NCBI RefSeq assembly: GCF_017573465.1
Contig: NZ_JAGEPF010000029.1
Coordinates: 80,655-144,654, forward strand
DNA from: Actinomadura violacea
GTDB lineage: Bacteria > Actinomycetota > Actinomycetes > Streptosporangiales > Streptosporangiaceae
Length of the DNA stretch: 64,000 bases
Reading direction: 5' to 3'
Shown: positions 31,427-40,369 of the stretch, in pieces
How positions within the stretch are numbered: position 1 is the first letter of the stretch
How the letters are laid out: each line of letters starts with the position of its first letter
Made by a program: the position numbers and the translations under genes
The notes under the pieces: generated by a model
What the model was told of the DNA's origin: nothing
The model's input: the letters and a program-made list of their open reading frames with translations, nothing else
Databases searched by the model: none

Positions 31427-32028
31427 TCGCCTTCGTCAGCGGCCAGGTGGCCGCCGCCGGGCCGGACGGCGCGGTGATCGACGTGCACGGCGTCGGCCTG
31501 GCCGTGCAGTGCACGCCCGCGACCCTCGCCGGGCTGCGGGTCGGCGACCAGGCGAAGGTGCCCACCTCGCTGGTCGTCCGGGAGGACTCGCTGACCCTGT
31601 TCGGGTTCGCCGACGACGACGAGCGGACGGTGTTCGAGCTGCTGCAGACCGCCAGCGGCGTCGGCCCGCGCCTCGCGCTGGCGATGCTGGCCGTGCACAC
31701 CCCGAACGCGCTGCGCCGCGCCGTCGCCACCGAGGACCTGAACGCGCTCACCAAGGTGCCGGGGATCGGCAAGAAAGGCGCGCAGCGGATCGTCCTGGAG
31801 CTGAAGGACCGGCTCGGCGGCCCGGTCGGCGACGGCGCCGCCGAGGTGCGCGCGCCCGCCGCGTCCGAGGCGTGGCGCGCCCAGGTCCAGATGGGCCTGG
31901 TCAACCTCGGCTGGTCCGCCAAGGACGCGGACGCGGCCGTCGACGCGGTCGCCGCCGACCTCGACGGCGCCGAGGCGCCGCCGGTCGCGGCGCTGCTGAA
32001 GTCCGCGCTGAAGAAGCTCGCCAAGTGA
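31423..32028 (+). CDS. ruvA: Holliday junction branch migration protein RuvA
   Basis: The product has 201 residues. RuvA tetramers bind Holliday junctions and load RuvB. Visible elements are the N-terminal OB-fold (VIAFVSGQVAAAGPDGAVIDVHGVG, given in part), the helix-hairpin-helix pair (ASGVGPRLALAML and LTKVPGIGKKGAQRIVLELKDRL), an acidic/Ala linker and the C-terminal RuvB-binding domain (LVNLGWSAKDADAAVDAV). GTG overlaps the ruvC stop by four bases, and its own stop overlaps the ruvB ATG (TGATG). Confidence 0.96.
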   Translation: MIAFVSGQVAAAGPDGAVIDVHGVGLAVQCTPATLAGLRVGDQAKVPTSLVVREDSLTLFGFADDDERTVFELLQTASGVGPRLALAMLAVHTPNALRRAVATEDLNALTKVPGIGKKGAQRIVLELKDRLGGPVGDGAAEVRAPAASEAWRAQVQMGLVNLGWSAKDADAAVDAVAADLDGAEAPPVAALLKSALKKLAK

Positions 32029-33095
32029 TGGAGGACGCGGAGCGGCTGGTCTCGGCGGACGCGGAGGGCGCCGAGGAGCAGGTGATCGAGGCGGCGCTGC
32101 GGCCGAAGAAGCTCGACGACTTCGTCGGGCAGGAGCGGGTCCGCGAGCAGCTGTCGCTGGTGCTGCGCGGGGCGCTGCGGCGCGGCCGCACGCCCGACCA
32201 CGTGCTGCTGTCGGGCGGCCCGGGGCTCGGCAAGACGACCCTCGCCATGATCATCGCGGCGGAGCTGGGGCAGCCGCTGCGGATCTCCTCGGGCCCCGCG
32301 ATCGAGCGCGCCGGCGACCTGGCGGCGGTGCTGTCCACGCTCGCCGAGGGCGAGGTGCTGTTCCTCGACGAGATCCACCGGCTGGCGCGGCCCGCCGAGG
32401 AGATGCTCTACATGGCGATGGAGGACTTCCGGGTCGACGTCGTCGTGGGCAAGGGCCCGGGCGCGACCGCGATCCCGCTGGACATCGCGCCGTTCACACT
32501 GGTCGGCGCGACGACCCGGGCGGGCATGCTGCCCGGCCCGCTGCGCGACCGGTTCGGGTTCGTCGCGCACATGGACTTCTACGAGCCCGCGGAGCTGGAG
32601 GTGATCGTCCGGCGCTCGGCGCGGCTGCTGGACGTGGAGATCACCGACGACGGCGCCGCCGAGGTCGCCGGGCGGTCCCGGGGGACGCCGCGGATCGCCA
32701 ACCGGCTGCTGCGCCGCGTCCGCGACTACGCCGAGGTCCGCGCGGACGGCGTGATCACGCAGGAGCTGGCGCGGGCCGCCCTCCGACTGTACGAGGTGGA
32801 CGAGCGTGGTCTGGACCGCCTCGACCGGGCCGTCCTGGAGTCCCTGATGCGCAAGTTCGGCGGGGGGCCGGTGGGGCTGTCGACGCTCGCGGTGTCGGTG
32901 GGGGAGGAGCCGGAGACGGTCGAGGTCGTCGCCGAGCCGTTCCTCGTCCGGCAGGGCCTGCTCGCCAGGACGCCCCGGGGCCGCATCGCGACGCCCGCCG
33001 CGTGGGCGCACCTCGGCATCGCCCAGCCGGCCGCCTCGCCCATGGCCGGTACGCTGTTCGAGGTAAGCGACGACGCCGATCGGCCCGAACAGTGA
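32028..33095 (+). CDS. ruvB: Holliday junction branch migration ATPase RuvB
   Basis: The product has 355 residues from the ATG at 32028, which shares a base with the ruvA stop; a GTG three bases earlier is also possible. RuvB is the hexameric AAA+ motor driving branch migration. Walker A is GGPGLGKTTLAMI, Walker B LFLDEIHRL, sensor 1 VGATTRAG and the arginine-finger region GPLRDRFGF. A C-terminal winged-helix domain follows (RKFGGGPVGLSTLAVSVGEE). Third gene of the ruvCAB operon. Confidence 0.97.
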   Translation: MEDAERLVSADAEGAEEQVIEAALRPKKLDDFVGQERVREQLSLVLRGALRRGRTPDHVLLSGGPGLGKTTLAMIIAAELGQPLRISSGPAIERAGDLAAVLSTLAEGEVLFLDEIHRLARPAEEMLYMAMEDFRVDVVVGKGPGATAIPLDIAPFTLVGATTRAGMLPGPLRDRFGFVAHMDFYEPAELEVIVRRSARLLDVEITDDGAAEVAGRSRGTPRIANRLLRRVRDYAEVRADGVITQELARAALRLYEVDERGLDRLDRAVLESLMRKFGGGPVGLSTLAVSVGEEPETVEVVAEPFLVRQGLLARTPRGRIATPAAWAHLGIAQPAASPMAGTLFEVSDDADRPEQ

Positions 33096-33145
33096 TCATG
33101 TTGTAACGGGATGGGAACTTCCCGGCGTCGCGGATCGTCACGTCG

Positions 33146-33174
33146 TTGCCGGGGTCTCGCGTACTCTCTAGACT
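33146..33174 (+). promoter_or_regulatory. Sigma-70-like promoter of yajC-secD-secF
   Basis: TTGCCG (33146-33151) and TAGACT (33169-33174) are spaced by exactly 17 bases, a good housekeeping match, about 97 bases ahead of the yajC start. A short gtgaccg/cggtcac stem (33218-33234) lies in the resulting leader. Confidence 0.6.
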
Positions 33175-33270
33175 CCGGGACTTGGTTCCACCGTCTCCAG
33201 CCCGCGTTCCCCATGGGGTGACCGATCCGGTCACAGGCTGGGCAAACCACATCGGAAGGATGCCCCAGTA

Positions 33271-33777
33271 ATGGGCAGCGACATGATTTTGGCGGCTTCG
33301 TCCGGCGGCAGCGGGGGCTTCAACCTGCTGCTGCTCCTCGCCGTCCCCGTGGTCTTCTACTTCCTGCTCATCCGGCCGCAGAGCAAGCGGCGCAAGGATC
33401 AGATGCAGATGCAGAACGCCATGGAGCCGGGTGCCCGGGTGCTGACCACCAGCGGCATCCGCGCCACCGTGGTCTCCGTCGACGACGACGGTCTCCTGCT
33501 GGAGATCGCGCCGGGCGTCGAGGTCCACTTCGTCAAGCAGGCCGTCATGCAGGTCCTCAAGGACGACGAGCCCGAGGAGCTGGACGACGAGGCCGACGAC
33601 GACGAGCTCGAGGCCGACGAGGACGCCGAGCGCGTCGACCTGTCCAAGGACGAGCCGGCCGAGGTGGACCTGTCCAAGGACGCCGCCGGCGACGCGGCGG
33701 ACCTCGACGACGAGGACGAGGACGACGAGTCCAAGCCCAAGGCGAAGGCCAAGGCCGGGGAGAAGCCCTCGGCCTGA
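33271..33777 (+). CDS. yajC: Preprotein translocase accessory subunit YajC
   Basis: The product has 168 residues. A single membrane helix at about 17-36 (FNLLLLLAVPVVFYFLLIRPQ) with the family-typical LIRPQSKRRK boundary is followed by the small domain MEPGARVLTTSGIRATVVSVDDDGLLLEIAPGVEVHF (given in part). Then comes an unusually long, highly acidic C-terminal tail from about residue 95 (rich in Asp/Glu, with two VDLSKD repeats). YajC associates with SecDF in the Sec holotranslocon. It is first gene of yajC-secD-secF. Confidence 0.95.
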   Translation: MGSDMILAASSGGSGGFNLLLLLAVPVVFYFLLIRPQSKRRKDQMQMQNAMEPGARVLTTSGIRATVVSVDDDGLLLEIAPGVEVHFVKQAVMQVLKDDEPEELDDEADDDELEADEDAERVDLSKDEPAEVDLSKDAAGDAADLDDEDEDDESKPKAKAKAGEKPSA

Positions 33778-33818
33778 CACGCCTCCGGCAACGACTCAAG
33801 ACGGGAAGAAAACGACCA

Positions 33819-35603
33819 GTGGCCTCGCCTAGCAACGTTCCCAAGCCCGGGCGCACGCTCTTCGCGCTCTTCGCGGTCATCGCGATCCTGGCCGGCGTCG
33901 CGGTCCTGCAGGGCCAGATCAAGCCCAAGCTCGGTCTGGACCTGGCGGGCGGGACGACCGTCACGCTCACCGCGAAGACCGAGCAGGGCAAGAACCCGCC
34001 GGCGGACCTGATGAACCAGGCCGTCAAGATCATGACGCAGCGGGTCAACGGTCTGGGCGTGTCCGACGCCGAGGTCGCCAAGCAGGGCAGCAACAACATC
34101 GTGGTGAACGTGCCCGGCGAGGGGCAGGGCCGCGTCGTCGGGCTGATCGGCACGACCGCCAAGCTGCAGTTCCGGCAGGTGTTCGCCTACACCGACGGCA
34201 AGCCCTCGGCGGGCGGGGCCACCCCCGCCCCGTCCACGAGCCCGTCGGGGAAGCCGAGCCCGTCCGGCAAGCCCAGCCCGGGCACGACGCCGTCGACGTC
34301 GCCGTCCGCGTCCGCGACGCCGCGCAGGCGCGCGGTGTCGGACGCGCTGGCGGCGCCGACGCCGAAGCCGTCCGGCACGCCGTCGGCGTCCCCGTCGGCG
34401 TCGCCGTCCTCGCCGCTGGTGTCGCCGTCGCCGTCCACCGGCGCCCAGACCTACCCGGGCGTCACCGACCAGGCGGTCATCAAGCAGTTCGAGTCGCTGG
34501 ACTGCTACAACGGCGACCGGCACGCGCCGGGCTCCAACGACCCGAACCGCAAGTTCGTCGCCTCGTGCGCCCAGAAGGTCGAGAACGGCCAGGTCGGCAA
34601 GTACATCCTCGGCCCGGTCCGGGTGCTGGGCGAGAACGTCAAGAGCGCGACCGCGATGCCGCCGAACTCCCAGCAGGGCCAGGCGAGCTGGTCGGTGGCG
34701 CTGAAGTTCGACGGCAAGGGCGCCCGCCAGTTCGGCGACGTCACCACCGACGCGTCCAAGGCCTTCCAGGCCGACCAGTCCTCGCCGCAGGCGCAGGTCG
34801 CGATCGTGCTGGACGGCCAGGTCGTGTCCGCGCCGCAGATCAACCAGGGCGCGATCACCGGCGGCAGCGCCAGCATCGACGGCCCGGCCGACAGCTTCAC
34901 CCAGCAGTACGCGACCGACCTCGCCAACGTGCTGAAGTACGGGGCGCTGCCGCTGGAGTTCAAGCAGAGCTCCATCGACGAGGTGTCGTCCACCCTGGGC
35001 TCCGACCAGCTGACCGGCGGCCTGATCGCCGGCGCGATCGGCCTCGGCCTGGTCCTGGTCTACTGCATGGTGTACTACCGGGGCCTCGGCCTCGTCGCGG
35101 TGTCCAGCCTGATCGTCGCCTCCGTGATCACCTATGAGGCGGTGGTGATCCTCGGCGAGGGGATGGGCTTCCGGCTCTCGCTGCCGCACATCATCGGCCT
35201 GATCGTGTCGATCGGCATCACCGCCGACTCGTTCATCGTCTACTTCGAGCGGCTGCGGGACGAGCTGAGAGCGGGCCGCAAGCTGCGCTCGTCGGTGGAG
35301 AACGCCTGGAAGCGGGCGCGGCGCACCATCCTGGTCGCCGACGCGGTGACCTTCCTGGCCGCCGTGGTCCTGTACTTCCTCGCGGTCGGCGGCGTCGCCG
35401 GGTTCGCGTTCGCGATGGGCCTGACCACGCTGATCGACATCGTGGTGGTGTTCTTCTTCACCAAGCCGATGGTCGCCCTGCTGTCGCGGACGAAGTTCTT
35501 CGGCCGCGGGCATCCGATGTCCGGGCTGGACCCCAAACGGCTGCGCCGCACCGCCCAGGGCGCCTCGGGCGTCGCCGCCAGCAAGACGAGCCAGGAGGCC
35601 TGA
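33819..35603 (+). CDS. secD: Protein translocase subunit SecD
   Basis: The product has 594 residues from a GTG at 33819. There is one N-terminal membrane helix, the conserved KLGLDLAGGTTVTL start of the extracytoplasmic domain, and the C-terminal RND-type five-helix bundle (GLIAGAIGLGLVLVYCMVYYRGLG, IGLIVSIGITADSFIVYFERLRDEL, given in part). SecD uses the proton gradient to aid late steps of export. A Pro/Ser/Thr-rich, repeat-like linker at about residues 128-209 interrupts the extracytoplasmic domain. It lies between yajC and secF with three bases to secF. Confidence 0.96.
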   Translation: MASPSNVPKPGRTLFALFAVIAILAGVAVLQGQIKPKLGLDLAGGTTVTLTAKTEQGKNPPADLMNQAVKIMTQRVNGLGVSDAEVAKQGSNNIVVNVPGEGQGRVVGLIGTTAKLQFRQVFAYTDGKPSAGGATPAPSTSPSGKPSPSGKPSPGTTPSTSPSASATPRRRAVSDALAAPTPKPSGTPSASPSASPSSPLVSPSPSTGAQTYPGVTDQAVIKQFESLDCYNGDRHAPGSNDPNRKFVASCAQKVENGQVGKYILGPVRVLGENVKSATAMPPNSQQGQASWSVALKFDGKGARQFGDVTTDASKAFQADQSSPQAQVAIVLDGQVVSAPQINQGAITGGSASIDGPADSFTQQYATDLANVLKYGALPLEFKQSSIDEVSSTLGSDQLTGGLIAGAIGLGLVLVYCMVYYRGLGLVAVSSLIVASVITYEAVVILGEGMGFRLSLPHIIGLIVSIGITADSFIVYFERLRDELRAGRKLRSSVENAWKRARRTILVADAVTFLAAVVLYFLAVGGVAGFAFAMGLTTLIDIVVVFFFTKPMVALLSRTKFFGRGHPMSGLDPKRLRRTAQGASGVAASKTSQEA

Positions 35604-35606
35604 GCC

Positions 35607-36776
35607 ATGGGGCTGCGCGCGGTCATCTCCCGGATCTACCGGGGCGAGATCAGCGCCGACATCGTCGGCAAGCCGAAGATCTGGTACGGGCTGTCGGGGG
35701 CCCTGCTGATCCTGTCGATCGCCGGGCTGCTGATCCAGGGCCTCAACTTCGGCGTGGAGTTCAAGGGCGGCTCGGTCTTCACCTTCAAGTCGCCGAGCTC
35801 GTCGATCGAGCAGGTGCGCAGCGCCGCGTCGGACGGCGGCGCGCACGACCCGATCGTGCAGAAGGCCGGCGACGACTGGCGGGTCACCACCCAGAGCCTG
35901 TCCTCCACCCAGGTGACCCAGGTCAAGGAGACCATCGACAAGGAGCTGAAGGTCCCCGCGAACAAGGTCAGCACCCAGGTGGTCGGCGCCTCGTGGGGCG
36001 GGGAGATCCAGAAGAAGGCGTGGCAGGCGCTCGTCGTCTTCATGATCCTGATCATCGGCTACCTGTCGGTGGCGTTCGAGTGGCGGATGGCGGTCGCCGC
36101 CGTCGTCGCCCTCGTGCACGACCTGATCATCACGGCGGGCGTGTACGCCTGGTCGGGGTTCGAGGTCACGCCGGCGACGCTGCTGGGCTTCCTGACGATC
36201 CTCGGGTACTCGCTGTACGACGCGGTGGTCGTCTTCGACATGATCAAGGAGGTCACCAAGCCGCTCGGCCCGACCTCCAGGACGACCTACAGCGAGGCGG
36301 CCAACCAGGCGCTGAGCAGCACCCTGGTCCGGTCGCTGAACACCTCGCTGGTCGCGATCCTGCCGGTCGGCGCGATCCTGTTCATCGGCACCACGTTGTT
36401 CGGGGCGGGCACGCTGAAGGACCTGTCGCTCGCGCTGTTCGTCGGCATGATCATCGGTACGTACTCCTCGCTGTGCGTGGCGACGCCGCTGCTGGTGCAG
36501 CTCAAGGAGCGCGAGCCGAAGTACAAGCAGATCCGCGCGAACATCGCCCGCCGCGAGCAGAGCGCCAAGCGGCAGGTCAGGAGCGCGAAGGTCAGGGCCG
36601 CCACCGGGGCGTCCGGCGACGCGCCGGCGGACGACGAGCCCGGCGATGACGGCGACGGCGACGCGCCGTCCACCGAGGGGCTGCCGTCCGGCGTGACCAT
36701 CAAGAAGGTCGTGCAGACCGGGCCGCGGCAGCAGCCGCGCCGCGGCACCCGACAGCAGCGCCGCGGCGGCAAGTAG
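35607..36776 (+). CDS. secF: Protein translocase subunit SecF
   Basis: The product has 389 residues. N-terminal membrane helix, LNFGVEFKGGSVFTF at the start of the extracytoplasmic domain, then five C-terminal helices including LLGFLTILGYSLYDAVVVFDMIKE and ALFVGMIIGTYSSLCVATPLL. The cytoplasmic C-terminal tail is charged and ends very basic (RRGTRQQRRGGK). SecF pairs with SecD. It is last of the yajC-secDF operon, followed by a long hairpin. Confidence 0.96.
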   Translation: MGLRAVISRIYRGEISADIVGKPKIWYGLSGALLILSIAGLLIQGLNFGVEFKGGSVFTFKSPSSSIEQVRSAASDGGAHDPIVQKAGDDWRVTTQSLSSTQVTQVKETIDKELKVPANKVSTQVVGASWGGEIQKKAWQALVVFMILIIGYLSVAFEWRMAVAAVVALVHDLIITAGVYAWSGFEVTPATLLGFLTILGYSLYDAVVVFDMIKEVTKPLGPTSRTTYSEAANQALSSTLVRSLNTSLVAILPVGAILFIGTTLFGAGTLKDLSLALFVGMIIGTYSSLCVATPLLVQLKEREPKYKQIRANIARREQSAKRQVRSAKVRAATGASGDAPADDEPGDDGDGDAPSTEGLPSGVTIKKVVQTGPRQQPRRGTRQQRRGGK

Positions 36777-36784
36777 AGCGGGAA

Positions 36785-36836
36785 GCGCCGTGCCCGCGCC
36801 GGTCACCCACCGTGGTGACGGGCGCGGGCACGGCGC
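36785..36836 (+). terminator. Long hairpin terminator after secF
   Basis: Sixteen-base arms gcgccgtgcccgcgcc (36785-36800) and ggcgcgggcacggcgc (36821-36836) are perfect complements. Within them gtcacc (36802-36807) and ggtgac (36814-36819) extend the stem to a six-base loop. It lies between secF and apt. Confidence 0.7.
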
Positions 36837-36881
36837 GGTCATGAGCGGGATCACGTGCGATTCGTCACAGGGAGTGAAACG

Positions 36882-37406
36882 GTGGACCTCGGCAAGCTGA
36901 TCCAGGAGCGGATCCGCGACGTGGACGACTACCCGAAGCCGGGCGTGGTGTTCAAGGACATCACCCCGCTGCTGGCCGACCACGTCGCGTTCGCCGGGGT
37001 CGTCGACTCGATCGTCAACCACCACGGCCGCGGCACCGTCGACAAGATCGTCGGGATCGAGGCGCGCGGGTTCATCCTCGCCGCGCCGGTCGCCTACCAC
37101 TTCGGCGCGGGCTTCGTCCCGGTGCGCAAAAAGGGGAAGCTGCCGTCGCGGACGCACGAGGAGACCTATGATCTCGAGTACGGGACCGAGACGATCGAGA
37201 TCCACGTCGACGCCTTCGAGCCCGGCGACCGGGTGCTGATCGTCGACGACGTGCTGGCCACCGGCGGGACGGCCCGTGCCGCCGCCGAGCTGGTCCGCCG
37301 CGGTGGCGGCGAGGTCGTCGGCCTGTCGGTGCTGCTGGAGCTGTCGTTCCTGCACGGGCGCGACAAGCTGGGGAATCTGGACGTCCATTCATTGGTTACG
37401 GTCTAG
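36882..37406 (+). CDS. apt: Adenine phosphoribosyltransferase
   Basis: The product has 174 residues from the GTG at 36882, preceded by agggag with seven bases spacing; an upstream in-frame GTG at 36855 is less well supported. The enzyme salvages adenine with PRPP to form AMP. The PRPP-binding motif VLIVDDVLATGGTA is at about 118-131, with IVGIEARGFILAAPVAY and VRKKGKLP as other family markers. It sits just ahead of rel, a conserved actinobacterial order. Confidence 0.96.
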   Translation: MDLGKLIQERIRDVDDYPKPGVVFKDITPLLADHVAFAGVVDSIVNHHGRGTVDKIVGIEARGFILAAPVAYHFGAGFVPVRKKGKLPSRTHEETYDLEYGTETIEIHVDAFEPGDRVLIVDDVLATGGTARAAAELVRRGGGEVVGLSVLLELSFLHGRDKLGNLDVHSLVTV

Positions 37407-37504
37407 GACGAAATGCCCGGCGGATACACTGGCTCCCAGGATCCGCCGGGGACGGGTGTCCCCGCCGGCGCGGAGACGGCGCCCGCGAGGGCTGAGGAGG
37501 CTGG

Positions 37505-40264
37505 GTGCGCGGTGAGGTGGTATCGACCGGAGCGGTGACCGACGCCGCCGCGGACGCCGCGGACGGGGCCCGCCGGGAGCGGGACGCCGCCGCGGAGCCC
37601 GCAGAGCGGACCGGTGCGCCCACCGCCGCGGAAGAGCGCGCCACCGACGAGCTCGCCGCCCGCCCGCCCGCCACCGCCGAGCAGCCGCCCGCCCAGGAAC
37701 CGCCCGCCGCCGGATCCGAGCAGCCGCCCGAGGCTCCGCAGGCCGAGACGCGGCAGCCCGCTTCCCGGCAGACCGAAGCCCCGCAGGCCGGATCACCGGC
37801 CGCCGAGCCGTCCACCGCACCCTCCGCGGCGAAACCGGCCTCTCCGTCGAAACCGGCGGCGGAGCCGCAACGCGAACCGCAGGCCAAGGGGCCCTCCGGC
37901 GACGGCGCCTCCGGCGGACCGGCCGCGGCGGCCCGCCCCGTCCAGGGGCCGGCGACGCCGCCGGCGCCCGCCGCCCCGGGAGCCACGTCCTCCGATGTCC
38001 AGTCCAGGCCGACGCAGGCCGCGATCCCACCGTCCGCCGCCCGGGTGCGCCGGCGGCTCGCCAGGCTGGGCGCCCAGCGGGGTCCCGCTATGAACCCGGT
38101 ACTCGAACCGCTCATCAAGACCGTCCGCAACACCCACCCCAAAGCGGACCTGCGGCTGATCGAGCGCGCCTACGACGTCGCGGCGCACTACCATCGCGAC
38201 CAGAAGCGCAAGAGCGGCGACCCGTACATCACGCACCCGCTCGCCGTCGCGACGATCCTCGCCGAGCTCGGCATGAACACCGAGACGCTGTGCGCGGCGC
38301 TGCTGCACGACACCGTCGAGGACACCGAGTACGCCCTCGACGAGCTGCGCGCCGACTTCGGCGATGAGATCGCCGCGCTCGTCGACGGCGTCACCAAGCT
38401 CGACAAGGTCAAGTACGGCGAGGCCGCCGAGGCCGAGACCGTCCGCAAGATGGTCGTGGCGATGTCCCGCGACATCCGCGTCCTGGTGATCAAGCTCGGC
38501 GACCGGCTGCACAACATGCGGACGCTGCGCTACATGCCGCGGCACAAGCAGGAGAAGAAGGCCCGCGAGACCCTCGAGGTGTTCGCGCCGCTCGCGCACC
38601 GCCTCGGGATGAACACGCTGAAGTGGGAGCTGGAGGACCTCGCGTTCGCCACGATGTACCCCAAGCGGTTCGACGAGATCGCCCGGCTGGTGTCCGAGCG
38701 CGCCCCGCGCCGCGACGTCTACCTGCAGGAAGTCATCGAGAACGTCTCCACCGACCTGCGCGAGGCCCGGATCAAGGCCACCGTGACCGGCCGGCCGAAG
38801 CACTACTACTCGATCTACCAGAAGATGATCGCCCGCGACGTCTCCTTCGACGACATCTACGACCTGGTCGGCATCCGGGTCCTCGTCGACAGCGTCCGCG
38901 ACTGCTATGCCGCACTCGGCTCGATCCACGCGCGATGGAACCCGGTCCCCGGCCGGTTCAAGGACTACATCGCGATGCCGAAGTTCAACATGTACCAGTC
39001 GCTGCACACCACGGTGATCGGCCCCGAGGGCAAGCCCGTCGAGCTGCAGATCCGCACCTGGGGCATGCACCGGCGCGCGGAGTACGGCGTCGCCGCGCAC
39101 TGGAAGTACAAGGAGGAGACGGTCGGCGGCCGCAAGGCCGGCGACATGCAGTGGCTCCGCCAGCTCCTCGACTGGCAGAAGGAGACCGCCGACCCGGCCG
39201 AGTTCCTGGAGTCGCTCCGCTTCGACCTGTCGGTGTCCGAGGTGTTCGTCTTCACCCCGAAGGGCGACGTCATCGCGCTGCCGCAGGGCGCCACCCCCGT
39301 CGACTTCGCGTACGCGATCCACACCGAGGTCGGGCACCGATGTATCGGCGCCCGCGTGAACGGCCGCCTCGTCCCCCTCGAGTCCACCCTCGACAACGGC
39401 GACACCGTCGAGGTCTTCACCTCCAAGTCGCAGGACGCCGGCCCGAGCCGCGACTGGCTCGGCTTCGTCAAGAGCGCCCGCGCCCGCAACAAGATCAAGC
39501 ACTGGTTCTCCAAGGAGCGCCGCGACACCGCGATCGAGTCCGGCAAGGAGTCGATCGCCCGCGCGATGCGCAAGCAGAACATGCCGTTGCAGCGGATGAT
39601 GTCCGGGGAGGCGCTGCTCGCCCTCGCCCGCGACATGCGCTACACCGACGTGTCGTCGCTGTACGCGGCGGTCGGCGAGAGCCACGTGTCCGCGCAGACC
39701 GTCGTCCAGCGCCTCGTGGACGCCCTCGGCGGCGTGGAGAGCGCCGAGGAGGACCTCGCCGAGATCGCCCTGCCCACCCGCCGCAAGCGGACCCGCCCGG
39801 CGGGCGACCCGGGCGTCGTCGTCGCCGACGACCCGGACGTGTGGGTGCGGCTGTCGCGCTGCTGCACGCCCGTCCCCGGCGACGACATCGTCGGCTTCGT
39901 CACCCGCGGCCACGGCGTCTCCGTGCACCGGGCCGACTGCGCGAACGTCGCCGCCCTGAAGACGCAGCCCGACCGGTTGATCGACGTCAAGTGGTCGCCC
40001 GGCGAGGACTCGGTGTTCCTCGTCGCGATCCAGGTCGAGGCCCTCGACCGCCCGCGGCTGCTGTCGGACGTGACGCGCGTGCTGTCCGACCAGCACGTCA
40101 ACATCCTGTCCGCGTCCGTCACCACCACCCGGGACCGCGTCGCCGTCTCCCGCTTCACCTTCGAGATGGGCGACCCGAAGCATCTCGGCCACGTCCTCAA
40201 GGCCGTCCGGTCCATCGACGGCGTCTACGACGTCTACCGCGTCACCAGCGGCGCCACCCGCTGA
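37505..40264 (+). CDS. relA: Bifunctional (p)ppGpp synthetase/hydrolase Rel
   Basis: The product has 919 residues. It makes and degrades the stringent-response alarmone. After a ~190-residue Ala/Pro/Glu/Gln-rich extension, conserved sequence begins at RRRLARLG and Met196 (MNPVLEPLIKTVRNTHP). The hydrolase HD motif is His268-Asp269 (LLHDTVEDTEY). The synthetase domain has KHYYSIYQKM, VGIRVLVD and RFKDYIAMPKFNMYQSLHTT; its RxKD motif is that of bifunctional Rel rather than RelA. TGS (VFVFTPKGDVIALPQGATP), helical, zinc-finger (SRCCTPVPGDDIVGF) and ACT domains complete the protein. GTG start. Confidence 0.96.
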   Translation: MRGEVVSTGAVTDAAADAADGARRERDAAAEPAERTGAPTAAEERATDELAARPPATAEQPPAQEPPAAGSEQPPEAPQAETRQPASRQTEAPQAGSPAAEPSTAPSAAKPASPSKPAAEPQREPQAKGPSGDGASGGPAAAARPVQGPATPPAPAAPGATSSDVQSRPTQAAIPPSAARVRRRLARLGAQRGPAMNPVLEPLIKTVRNTHPKADLRLIERAYDVAAHYHRDQKRKSGDPYITHPLAVATILAELGMNTETLCAALLHDTVEDTEYALDELRADFGDEIAALVDGVTKLDKVKYGEAAEAETVRKMVVAMSRDIRVLVIKLGDRLHNMRTLRYMPRHKQEKKARETLEVFAPLAHRLGMNTLKWELEDLAFATMYPKRFDEIARLVSERAPRRDVYLQEVIENVSTDLREARIKATVTGRPKHYYSIYQKMIARDVSFDDIYDLVGIRVLVDSVRDCYAALGSIHARWNPVPGRFKDYIAMPKFNMYQSLHTTVIGPEGKPVELQIRTWGMHRRAEYGVAAHWKYKEETVGGRKAGDMQWLRQLLDWQKETADPAEFLESLRFDLSVSEVFVFTPKGDVIALPQGATPVDFAYAIHTEVGHRCIGARVNGRLVPLESTLDNGDTVEVFTSKSQDAGPSRDWLGFVKSARARNKIKHWFSKERRDTAIESGKESIARAMRKQNMPLQRMMSGEALLALARDMRYTDVSSLYAAVGESHVSAQTVVQRLVDALGGVESAEEDLAEIALPTRRKRTRPAGDPGVVVADDPDVWVRLSRCCTPVPGDDIVGFVTRGHGVSVHRADCANVAALKTQPDRLIDVKWSPGEDSVFLVAIQVEALDRPRLLSDVTRVLSDQHVNILSASVTTTRDRVAVSRFTFEMGDPKHLGHVLKAVRSIDGVYDVYRVTSGATR

Positions 40265-40319
40265 CGGACGAGGGCGACCTCCGCTCCGCCGGCACTCCGT
40301 TGCGTTCGCCGTAGCAGGC

Positions 40320-40354
40320 GAGGGCGGTCACCGCGCTGTGCGGTGACCGCCCTC
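40320..40354. terminator. Bidirectional terminator between rel and aspS
   Basis: Perfect 15-base arms gagggcggtcaccgc (40320-40334) and gcggtgaccgccctc (40340-40354) with loop gctgt lie between the convergent rel and aspS genes and can serve both strands. Confidence 0.75.
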
Positions 40355-40369
40355 CCGGCGTTTCGCGGG

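Noticed and set aside
33399..37388. Minus-strand open frame of about 1,300 codons opposite yajC-secDF-apt
   Set aside because: It lies wholly antisense to four well-supported genes, has His/Arg/Val-rich composition typical of GC-rich reverse frames and no recognisable domain.
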